In this document: positions 51,508 to 62,119 of the stretch, one piece after another
How positions within the stretch are numbered: the stretch's first letter is position 1
How the letters are laid out: each line of letters begins with the position of its first letter
Assembly: GCF_020382885.2 (NCBI RefSeq)
Contig: NC_058495.1
Coordinates: 21,310,127 to 21,374,126 of the forward strand
Length of the DNA: 64,000 bases
Source of the DNA: Scatophagus argus
Lineage: Eukaryota > Chordata > Actinopteri > Scatophagidae
Direction of reading: 5' to 3'
Translations under genes and position numbers: made by a program
Notes under the pieces: generated by a model
What the model was told of the DNA's origin: nothing
The model's input: only the letters and a program-made list of their open reading frames with translations
Database searches by the model: none

Positions 51508-54500
51508 ATGAGCAAAGAACTTCTAGGGAGCCCGGCCCCTGGCAGTGAGCCTGTGGAAGACGATGTGGAACAAAACGGAGAGAAAATGATCAACGAAGCG
51601 GAAACCATCTCTGAGGCAGCACCAGCTCAGGACTTGGTAGCCTTTGACAGACTCTGTACAACGGAACAGAACAGCTCAGACCAGCTACAGGAAGACCTTG
51701 GAGATGAAAAAGACGATGCAAAGTGTTCTAGTGGCGATCCCCCTGTTGACTGGTTTGAGCCCCTTGAGGAGGATGAGGATGCCGATAGTGTTGGAAGGAA
51801 TGATCCAGAGGAAGAAAGCCTGGCAGGAGAAAGTGAAAGGAGTGAGAGCATGGTGGGCAGCGAGAAGGCCTTCAAAAAGATTTATGAGTACGTTGAACAA
51901 TGTTTTACCCCAGTGTGTGCCAATATACTGTCACCCAAGATGCTGATTGTCTGCAGAGCTTGCATATCTTGTTCTGTAATCTGTAAATGAGCAGTGTAGT
52001 TATAATTTCAATTCTTTTGTGTTTTGCTACTAGAGATGTCCCACATCCTGTTTTCTCATAGAGACCAGGTCCTTTTGTGTTTTAAATTACCATGTCTAGA
52101 CCTCTTAAACTGCCCGCCTGTATGCAAAATCCTGCAGGACACCCCAGGTACGAGTCACACCCCAGGAAGTCGGTGCCAGTACCGTTAGCAGATGCAAAGT
52201 GTAAAAACGCTCTGAGTAGAGGCACCGATTGCTGCGGCACACAGAAGGGTGTGAAACATACCATAGCTTGTTTCTCAGGTATAAATGTTCAGGTCTCCCC
52301 ATGTTCAGGGTCTTTCAATCATTCTGACGGTTCGTATGTTGATTGACCTTTTCTTCGCGAAGAAAATAAAAATCTTGTCGGCTGGCACAAGTCTCTATTT
52401 CATTTTTCACCAGCAGCAGAGAATTTTCTACAACAGCAGCATTGTCTTCTTTTGGATAGGTTTGCAGACACAAGAGCCACAGCATTTTGTTTATCATCAT
52501 AGAGCTTGTAGTTATGCATGTGCAACCGCTTTGCATTTAAGGTATTTACAGTTACAGTTTAAAGGTATTTGGTAGGAAGTAAGCCGTACTCATATGCAAG
52601 TATATGTGTCTTAAAGGTTAAACAGTGATTCAGATCAGCTGTCAGTGAAAAAATCACAGGGCCTTTTTATGCTTTTCTATTCCTTTCTCCTGCTTTTGAA
52701 TGAATCTTCTGATCTCCTTGGCTCTTTCATCTCTATGTGCTTCTCGGCATCTTCGCCTAAATCCGTTGAAAGAATATATAACACTACATAGATTAGTTTT
52801 AGTATATTGTACTTTTCTCTCAACACAGGAGGTCTGCTTGTTCCATGTGCTATAATTATTTCTAAAGAGGATAATTTCCTTCTCTTCAGGCTTCATATTC
52901 CCCGTCGGAAACGAACACATCCTGACGAAGGATGGCTTGACTGGCCAATAATTGGAGATGGTTGGAAACGCAAAGAAGTTGTTCGGCGCTCAGGCTCTAG
53001 CATTGGACAGAAGGACGTGTATTACCTGAGGTAAAAAGTGTCAACTAGAAATGTAAAAAATCCCAATGGAATGTTGTTTTCAATTCATATCAGTCTAAAT
53101 GTATAACTTTGATTGTAGTCAACAGCTTTGATTGTAATGTTGAGGTTTTACTACTTTTTAGCTACTTCCTGCCACTCCTTTTACTCTTAAGTTCTTTATA
53201 AGTTTTTGTGCCGTATTCTCCTGTATATGATTGTCTGAATCTGAATATCATTGACGCTCAGATACAGCAGTCTTTTTGGTCATTTTGTCGACTAAACAAT
53301 TGATTAAATAAAATTAATCAGCGGATAAATCATTAATAAAATAATTAGTTTCTACCTTAATTGAAATGAAATGGCAAAAATAAGTAATAATAATTTTCCA
53401 ACTACCATTAAGAAGCAGAAGCATCTAGCCTTGCATGGTTGTCCTCCAGCTCTTTGCAGCTGTAATTTTATATATTTTTGTTTGCATTTTGCAGTCCACG
53501 AGGTGATCGAGTGCGAAGTCGAGTAGAACTGGTTTCAGTCCTGGAGGGAGTTCTTGACTTGACATCCTTTGACTACAAGACAGGAAAATTCTATGATGGC
53601 GAAGCACCACCCATAAGGGTTCGAAACAGAGTGAAGGTATTGGCCTCTTTGTGTTTTTCTAAAACATGTAACACCAGAGACGCACAGGAGGGGGATGCAC
53701 CAGAAAGTGCTGCCCAGTTCTTTTTGGTGTACCTGTTAATTACTGGGGCTTTCCAGAAAGAGCACACTGTGCTGCTGAGCTCTGCGACTGGCTTGTAATC
53801 TGTAGTGATGGCTCTATCGTTTTTCTCCGCGTTCTGCTAATGAATCTGAATATATGCACAGATCCGTATCGTGATGATTATAGATCTGTCTGAGATAACT
53901 TTCAACCTTTCAAGTCAGATCTAACCATCTAAAATGCCCGTCCCTGTTTATTATAAAGATCAGCTCTGTGTGTGATTGGAAGCAGGATTGGTTGGCGTAC
54001 AGGATGTGCCTCTGGTGTGTACAGTCAGGGAGGTGTTTGTGCACATATTGTCACGGCACTTCAGGCTCCTGCATGTCCTTGGCTTAAGACCTGTGTGTGT
54101 TGAATTGGGTTTCTTCACTTTCTATTTCTGATCCATTAGAGAAAGATCCGCGAGCGTTCTTCCTCAGAGTCCAGCTGGATGGAGAGGGGGGAGGGGGCTG
54201 ACACTCCAGACTCCCACCACAGGCTCACCCCCATTCAGGGGACCAAAAATTTCCACCACAACCAGACAAGCTCCTCCTCACATAGTACAATGGGAAGTTC
54301 AAACCAAGGCTCTCGCAGTGCAGAGCTACCGGTGGAAGATAAAATTAAGCTTCCTCTTCCCTCGTCGTCATCCAGACCTCTCCCACTCCCCTCCATAAAT
54401 GGAGAAATTGGGTCAGAGGACAGCACTCTGTGAGTCCATTATTACTGAAATTCATAATTCAAATCTTTGACCTTATTAATAAAACAGTTGATGTAATTAA

Positions 54501-57500
54501 CAAGACAAATGCACTGAACATTAGCATATTTCTCTGCAGGGTCTGTGCCAAATGCGGTATTTCCTTCACAGGAACGTGGTACGACAAACAGAGGAAGAGG
54601 CCCTGCTGCCCCACATGCTGGGGTATGTAACTTTATGAGTGTACAGGGCCTTAATTCTAAGACAAATATAGTGTTAGGCAATGGAGACAGTCATACAAAT
54701 AACCAAGGTGAGGTAAAACTGTTGACAATGAAGCTTTACTTATCCTGCAGTGTTTGTGTGTTATAATTCCAGCAGCCTCGAAGACGAAAGAGCATCCAAT
54801 GATTCGCTTCAGAAAGGTAAAGCACTGCCTGATGACAAGCTGTGTGAATCAACATTTCAGCTACTTTAACTAGCCTAAAGTTTAGATTGTGGTCCATTAA
54901 ACACTGATCAGTAAGACTGTATTGAAATCATAGATTCAGAATTCAAGTGCTTGTTCAAGGTGGGACGTTGGGCTCTCAGTATTACAAAATTTAAATAAAG
55001 AGAGTCAAGACCTGCTTTAATTGGAAAGTGTCATAGATAACCTTTGTTTTGAATTGGCGCTATGTAAATAAACTGAATTGAACTGAATTGAAAGTCGAAT
55101 TCCCACATTATGTGATTTTGTTTATTAAAAAGTTATGTTGTTGCATGTAGCTGAACATTTAACCACTTACAGCAGTCAGAAACCTTTTCCAACTGGCACA
55201 ATAAAAGGTGAAAATTCATATTTTTAGCACTGAGAAGATTTTCTACATGTTTTTCTGGAATTAAGATACTGATATAAAGTGTTGAAATTTGTTTTTAAAA
55301 ACAGCATATTCATGAATAAACCAACCTGATCCTCTTTTTTTTTTCCACTTTTTTTCCATGTCGCCTTTAGTGGATTCCTTGTGGACAGTGTGTGGGATGC
55401 CACAACACAGTGAATTGTGGGCAGTGTGCCAACTGCAAGCATGGACTGCAGAGCCCAGAGTCACGGAAACGCATATGCCGGAAACGCAAATGCATATGTC
55501 CTATTCGCAAAGTAAGCTGGCAGGTGCACAGCAGTTATTATGTATTTTGATGCTTATTATTAATTATGTTTTGCATTTGTCCTTTTTTCTCCCATATATG
55601 TTTCATCAGGGTCCTGGAGGTGGAGGCTTCCTGCAGCAGAGGCCTTATAATGACATTCCTGAAACATTTGATGACAGCATGAGTTTCCAGGTAATAAAAG
55701 CTTGTACTTTTCACAACAATGTACACGTTTACTCTGCCATCTCGGGGGGCTGGGGGGGGGTTAGAGCTCACCATATGCTGTGCTCATAAGGGTGGTTAAT
55801 CAGTGGGTTCTTGCTGAAATCCACATGTATGATCATTTGATTTCCTGCAAGTTCTAACAACAAATATTTTATTCTACAGGGTGAAGTTACAGACTCACAG
55901 GTAACTTTTTGTAATGAAAGATCAAAATTGATGTATATTTAAAATGCTTGGTGTTGTTGCTGTAACTTTTTTCCCTCCCACTCTCACTGATGACGTTTTA
56001 TTCACACAGCACCCAAGTCTCAAAAGCAGCGACACAGAGAACTTCTCGGTTAACGTGGACGTCGACGATGAGGATGACCTGTCAACTGACGACGATGATG
56101 ATGTGAGTTTGACGATTGCTTAGAGTGATAGAGAATCAGCCAAAAAGTTCTACTTTTAGAGAACCAAAGCTGTGGTCGGTGTGAATTCATGTCAGACAGG
56201 AAAACAAAAATCAAAATGTTCACAGAAGTGGTCAGTCCAAATCTGCAGTACTTTTCTGGCGGTATGCTCAGTTTGGTTATAGTTTAGTCAGAATGTGGCT
56301 GATTATACAGTTTCAGCTGGAACAATATTAGCCATTCACAGTCATTTCAGTACCCACTAGTGCTATAATATTGCACTTTAAATGTACGTTCACAGCAATA
56401 CAAGGCAAGCTTGCTAGGCTATCCAGTGTATGTAATGCTGATTTCCGAACAGGCTAACCATTGAAATGAGTCAGTATTGCAGTTTTAAAATAGTCACTTA
56501 ACAGTGACAACACGGTGCAACTTCATGAAATACACAGAGATAATTGGGTTATTTTGACTTTGTCAGTGACGTCTGCACTTCTCCCCTTTAAGCAGAATGT
56601 TCTGTTCTCTTCCTGTATAGTTGACAAAATTACATAAGGTCATTTATATTTGTGCTAACTACTTTTATGATTCTTGTTTTTTCAGTGGCACAAGAAGCGA
56701 AAGCGGCGGTCCTGTGGCGAATGTAAAGCCTGTCTTTGCAGGAAAGACTGTGGCACATGTGATTTCTGTATAGACAAACCCAAATTTGGGGGCAGCAACA
56801 AGAAGAGGCAGAAGTGTCGACTGCGCCAGTGTCAGAGACAAGCAATGGTAAGACCCTACCGATTTGAAATTACTTTCTCTTTCAGTACTAATGTAAAAGC
56901 GTTGATTTTAAATATCTCTGTGCTTACATTTGGCAGAGACATTTGCTGCCTTTCCAGATGGGACAAGGTGACTATGGGCCAGATGGCACAGTGCTGCCGG
57001 GCAGACCTAGACCCCACTACACATACAGTCGAAAGTCAAATTTCAAGAAAAACAAAGGAGCATCTGGCTTAGACTTCACTGACAATGAAGATGATGACAT
57101 TAACTTTAAAGCAGTGAGTTAATTGAAAAAATTATTTCTTTTTGCCTGTTTTTTTTTTTATCTTTCTTTTTTTACGATAGCTGTGTTCTCCTGCAGATAA
57201 TGTCTCAACACATTAGCATGAGAGAGTTGAGGAAGAGTTGGTGGTTTCTTTATACTTTTCTTGTGTTTGACTGTTAATATGAGCTGGAGCTCTGAGCCTG
57301 TCGATGTTAGCAAACAATCCTATGAACTAAACCACCTTTCTATTCCTATGTGAGAAACCACCAATCATCTATGCAGGTTAGAAAATAGATTATTATCATT
57401 ATCTCACCAGGCAGAATGTCAACTTACCGTAATTTTGTCTTCCAGCAGTTTGGTCATTTGGATTTTGGGCAGCGGAATGGATTGTCTGACCGAGACGCTC

Positions 57501-59204
57501 ACATCGGCAACAACTCTGAACCGGTAAATTTATCTTCTTTCCTCTTATAGTCTCTGTAATAATAATATAAAATATTTTTTTTCTCTATCAGGTCAAATAA
57601 CCAAAACATGTTTACACTATCCTTCACAAACGCCTCTGGCACCTTGTCCACTTCCTTACTTCTGTGTTTCATCATGCTGTTCTGTGGCCTGTGGCTCAGT
57701 GTGATAAATCCAGGCCCAGTTCCAGCTCTGCTTGACCAGGTTTTTTACCAGTCTCTGTTAATACAGCAATTGTGCTTGTGTCAGTGTCTGTTTCCCTGTC
57801 TCCAGTTGGAGTGGTGCTCATTCTGTACTCTGATCCTCTGTGGGTTTGTCCATGTGACAGTACAAGTCAGTTTTGGGAGGCATTTTTGCCTTTATGGCAC
57901 AGTTGAACAGGGTAGATTTCGACAGGAAACACAAAGAGAGAAAGAGAGAGGAAGGGTGTGACATGCAACGACCGAGACCGAAATTAAATGGGGATGTTTC
58001 AGTTATATGGTACACATCTTAAGCACTTGGCAGCAGCCCCCCCCCCCCCCCCCCCCCAAAAAAAAAGTGGTTTGCTCTCTGTCTTCATCGCCTCTCTCTT
58101 CTTGGCTGTCCTTCAGTTTGTTCTTGTGGTCACTTGTTTTGACAGTCACTTTATTAGACAAAAATGCCTGATGCTTTGTGGCCCATCTTCAGTGCTGCAG
58201 CTTTCAGTCAGCTTTGACTTTGTAAACTACGAGTAGGAAAAACTGCGGCTTTTCTTATTTGACACCCTAACGATCGATAGACACCACCGTAGACTGAGTG
58301 CACCATTCCTCATGTCAAAGGCAAAGCCCAAACCGCCTCTCAACTCTGTGGTCATTTTGAAGGTTGTTTCTTGTGCTGGCGTTATGCCATACTGAGAGGT
58401 ATCTGTAAAAGGCAGACAAAAAGACAAAATGTTAAAAGCACCTTTGTTATAATACGATACACAGTTCCTGTTAAAGAGTTTTCACTGTCAGTGGTTATAG
58501 TTAAATAGTTGAGCTGATGAGTTCACCCTCATTAATCCAGGACCAGCTCAGCAGATGGGATGCAGAGAAGTCACACTCAGGCAGAGATGGTCAAAGGCAT
58601 GCTGATGCTGATGAAGATGAAGACGAAGATGAAGAGGACTTTCCCATGGCAAGTGTCCTGCTGTGGCTTTTCATATTAGTTGTTTTAGTCTGTTCTTGCA
58701 TATTTATTTTCACTCTCTCTGTGTCTGCAGATCACACAGATCTTCAGTTTGGCCGATAGCCCATCCGCGACCAGTGGAGACATGGAAAACCAGCTAATGA
58801 AGTTGCTACACTCTTTGCGCTCGTCTGTACTGCCAATCCTATGGTATGCCATAATGGTGGAGGGTCCTCAGCTGCAGCTCATCCAGTGTAGTAAACAGTC
58901 CAACATGACAGACACCATGGTGCTGATCGACCCAGGCTTCTGCTATCAGGTCACCGTCCAAAAGCAGCCTCTGCTCCCCACCCACCCGCTGTACGACAAG
59001 TACCCGGGACGCCTGTCCTCGGTGACTGAAGTGGTCAGTCTGCTTTTGGGCCTGGAGAAGTATGTTGTGTGCCAGGGACTACCGCCCAAACAGCATTTAT
59101 TGAATAAAAACCCACTCATATTGGAGCGGGCATCGACGTGTGATTTCTTGGTTAAGAGAAAAGTGAGCATCTGTCCTAACTGCAGAGAGCTGCAGGAAGT
59201 TTGA
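51508..59204 (+). CDS. mbd1: Methyl-CpG-binding domain protein 1
   Basis: Nuclear reader of methylated DNA and transcriptional repressor. Coding exons: 51508-51887, 52890-53030, 53495-53636, 54140-54429, 54540-54622, 54773-54816, 55371-55511, 55610-55690, 55880-55900, 56010-56102, 56686-56847, 56937-57113, 57446-57523, 58541-58648, 58731-59204; about 804 residues. An acidic N-terminus (MSKELLGSPAPGSE) precedes the MBD (WPIIGDGWKRKEVVRRSG to LTSFDYK, residues ~145-215). Then a CxxCGISF cysteine module, a first CXXC finger lacking KFGG (exon 55371), acidic spacer, and a second CXXC finger with KFGGSNKKRQKC (exon 56686), the CpG-binding type. The TRD-like ITQIFSLAD starts the last exon, followed by ~145 residues absent from the mammalian protein I know. 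Odd points: a 21-bp microexon, a GC-AG intron after 58648, and a NAGNAG acceptor at 57443-57448. Polyadenylation signal 59886-59891. Confidence 0.9.
52037..52435 (+). mobile_element. LTR-like element, copy 2 (fossil), in mbd1 intron
   Basis: About 399 bp, reverse-complement homologue of 32094-32491. It carries ataaatgttcaggtctcccc (TATA-like), agaaaataaaaatcttgtcg (polyadenylation-like) and ends ctacaaca, an LTR-type layout. A solo LTR is likely; no internal part and no target duplication were found. Old and non-coding. Confidence 0.45.
55020..55092 (+). repeat. Teleost repeat tail 'TTGGCGCTATGTAAATAAA' in mbd1 intron
   Basis: ttttgaattggcgctatgta followed by aataaactgaattgaactg is a common 3' tail of a dispersed fish repeat. 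Confidence 0.6.
58037..58066. repeat. C21A9 homopolymer tract in mbd1 intron
   Basis: Twenty-one C followed by nine A, directly visible. Such tracts are often sequencing-uncertain in length. Confidence 0.85.
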
Positions 59205-59891
59205 GCTCAGCAGAGACAGAAGAAGATACAAGTTTGTGCCATTTTCTTCTTTTTGCTTCTGTTTCTCTTCTGGTGAAAATACATATGACATTTTTCAGAT
59301 TTACCTCTGGACTGTGATAGTAGGATTTGACTTTTTGAAGAATCACCAAAGGCATTCCAGGAGCTGTTAAATTACAATCCAGGTGTGTTTCTTCACAGAT
59401 GTCTTCTGTTCTCTTGGTTTAGGGCTTTTTCTTCATGACTGTTATGTCAAATTTTGGCGAGTGCAATGAGTATGGCTGAAATCCGTCTGCGTTCAGTTTC
59501 AGCAATCGATAAACTTCAACCTCACACACACACACAATTGAGAGGACATTTGACCCCAAATTTTCTCTCTCAGCACAAAAAAACAAAGTCAGATTCTCAG
59601 CTCTTAAGCCTCTTATGTTTTAACCAGCAATATTTGACGTGTCATCGTCGTCATCACACTTTAGTGTACGAATTTAATGGAGTTGACCAGCTTTTGGTAA
59701 AATTAACATTTTTTTTTTGTTTACCCAGTTCATTTATAAACAGTTTTGTTTTGTTTGTTTTTTTTGTTTGTTTTTTTTGAATACTGACACTAAATGTTTA
59801 AACATCAATATTAGTAATTAACTAGAGTCCGATTTCTTTATACAGATCAATGTTTATTTAAAAAAAAAATGTGAAAAAGGAGGAAAATAAA

Positions 59892-61599
59892 TCTGCACAA
59901 ACTGACCAAAGTAAGAGTTCCCATCCTTTTAAAGTCGACCTTAAAATGAACACACTTGATTTCATAAGTCCCACAGTGTTGACCAGAGATCACCTGACTT
60001 ACCTGAAAACACAAACTGAGAAGGACACGAGATCATCTTCGTGACACCGAATGGAGCCTAAAAGTCAGTCATGATGATCCACGTGGATCCATGGCTGAGC
60101 CTGGAGCCGGCGTACAGACAACAGCTGCTGTTCTAACAGTTGCAGCTTTATGTCAGAGAGTCCAAGCGAACGCTACTAAAAAATAATAATAATAATAATT
60201 TCAGGACATCTGAGGTAAAGATTGCCAGGAGACATGAGAGACTCACACACTCAACACTCAAGCAATTATTTAGTTTGTGTCGTGTGTTTGTAATGATTTA
60301 GCTAAATTTGATAAAGTCTTTTTCTTCAGAATCTCGACGAACTCTGACCAGATGTTTCAAAACTTGACGTGAAAACGAGTGGGATACCTTTTAAAAGCAC
60401 TGCAGTTAACTTCAGACACGCGTTACAACTAACAAACATGCAAAATAAATAAATAAATAAAATGAATTCTTACTAAATGCTCCTCCCCTTGACAGTGATA
60501 TTTGTAGCAGAAATGAAAGCCCTCTCCATCAGTGTCTTCGTCAATGTGAACGATTATGCATTCTTTAAATATATGAAATTCATTTTGTTTCCTCACGTAA
60601 TTGTGCAGATTTTAAAATGTTTGGGATCCAATTATTATTCTTTAAAAAAAATAAAAAAGAAGAAATGATTGTAATCTAGTTTAAATTAAAACATTTAAAA
60701 AAGACTGAAGCAAAACTTTTTCCATATATTCGGACTGTGTTTTCTGAAGGCAGCGTTGCAAAATAAACTTTGACTTGGATTTGACCCGCTTTTTATAACA
60801 TTAATCAAATACAGTTCTGCCTGATGGTCACCTGAAACACATTCCCAGAAGACTGTAGTGTGAACTGTCAAAGAAGTGAAAGCTCAAGATTTTATATTTA
60901 TTGACAGTCGGCCATAGTTCAGACTTCTTCATAAGTGTATCTGGCTATTGCGTCCCCCATCCACCCCCTGTTGGGTGTGGTAAACTAGTTGTTGTTGTTT
61001 ATTGTGATGCATTGTTTCAGTGTAAACCACAGTTAGTGCCTTTAATTGAAACCAGGCTTATATTTTATATTGCTTAAGAGCCTTTGAGTGGTCGTCCACC
61101 AAGTTGTTTGAATCGTCTTGACGCCCTCAAAAACTACTTTGGATGATTCACAGTAGCTTGTTATGTAGGAGTAAACATTTAGGCTGGTGTCCCTCTAATC
61201 AAAAGGCTCCTTTTCAACATAAAATTAATGATGGAATTAATCACTCAAACTTGTTGCTTTGTGATGTATTTTGCTTTCAGCCGTACAAAATCTGAACAAT
61301 GCTGAGCCAATATTAGGTTGTGCATTCAGGGATAAGAGAGCTGCTGTTTTCAGTGTTTATTTAAGTTTTCCTCAGAATTTCTCCATCGTTTAATAAACAC
61401 GCCTATATCCAATTCATTTTCTTAATATATGTGGACAACGCACTTTAATCAACATTTGGGTTACAATAAATTTGATGTGTTTTTTTGTGGCACTGTTATA
61501 TCTTGGCTTTCTTTTCGAACACGAGTATGGGTTTTTTTTGCCGGATAACACTGAAATAAACTATTTTATTTAAAAAAAAACTGTCCTCGCAGATTAAAC
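59892..61599. other. Intergenic DNA 3' of mbd1
   Basis: No gene recognised. A further AATAAA at 60762-60767 could be a distal mbd1 polyadenylation site. The tract is AT-rich with several poly-A/T runs. Confidence 0.5.
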
Positions 61600-62048
61600 G
61601 GATAAGACGGACGAGCGACGCACGCATGGGCTCGAGCTCGCGCGGGTTACTGTTACCGCGCGTCACTGTGCGCGCGCCTCTGCAACAACTGGAAAACAAC
61701 GTTTGTGTCACGGGACCGACTGGCGCACATTGAAGGCATGTAACATCTGGGAGGGGCGTCGCTGCTCTGACAGCGAGTCTGCCGGCTGTGTGTGAAATAG
61801 AGAGGGGGGTCTTCATCCGGCGCAGAAGGGGAAGCTTTCTTCTCTCTGAAAGCAGGTCTGCCGAGATGCGCAGGGCTCCGACTCAGCGGAGGACGCGAGG
61901 CTGCTGGTGAATTACAATTGGGATACAAAGCCACTATGAACGAGGGGCTTTTTCCACTCCGTGTACTGACGATTTAATTAGTTTAAGCTTTCTTCTTCTT
62001 CTTTTTGTGGGGAGGATTTTTTTTCTTGTCCCGTGCTGTCACGCAGGA
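61600..62048 (+). promoter_or_regulatory. CpG-rich promoter and 5' UTR of an unidentified gene
   Basis: The base composition changes abruptly from AT-rich to CpG-rich at about 61600, with ctcgagctcgcgcgggtt, ttaccgcgcgtcactgtgcg and cgcgcctctgc, then a purine-rich leader (agaggggggtcttcatccgg). It immediately precedes a probable coding first exon. The strand is inferred from the splice donor downstream. Confidence 0.5.
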
Positions 62049-62119
62049 ATGATTTTTCTCGCTTTGGTTTTGCTTCAGAGGACCATGGAGACCTCCGGAG
62101 ACATCGGTCATGCTCTCTG
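62049..62119 (+). CDS. Probable first coding exon of an unidentified gene (partial)
   Basis: An ATG at 62049 opens MIFLALVLLQRTMETSGDIG and runs on to a strong donor, ctctg|gtaagc, at 62119; a second in-frame ATG at 62085 has a better context (aggaccATGGAG). The hydrophobic IFLALVLL start would suit a signal peptide, but with the second ATG it would be a plain N-terminus. I do not recognise the protein. The gene continues to the right beyond the window and its next exon was not found in the last 1.9 kb. Confidence 0.35.
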
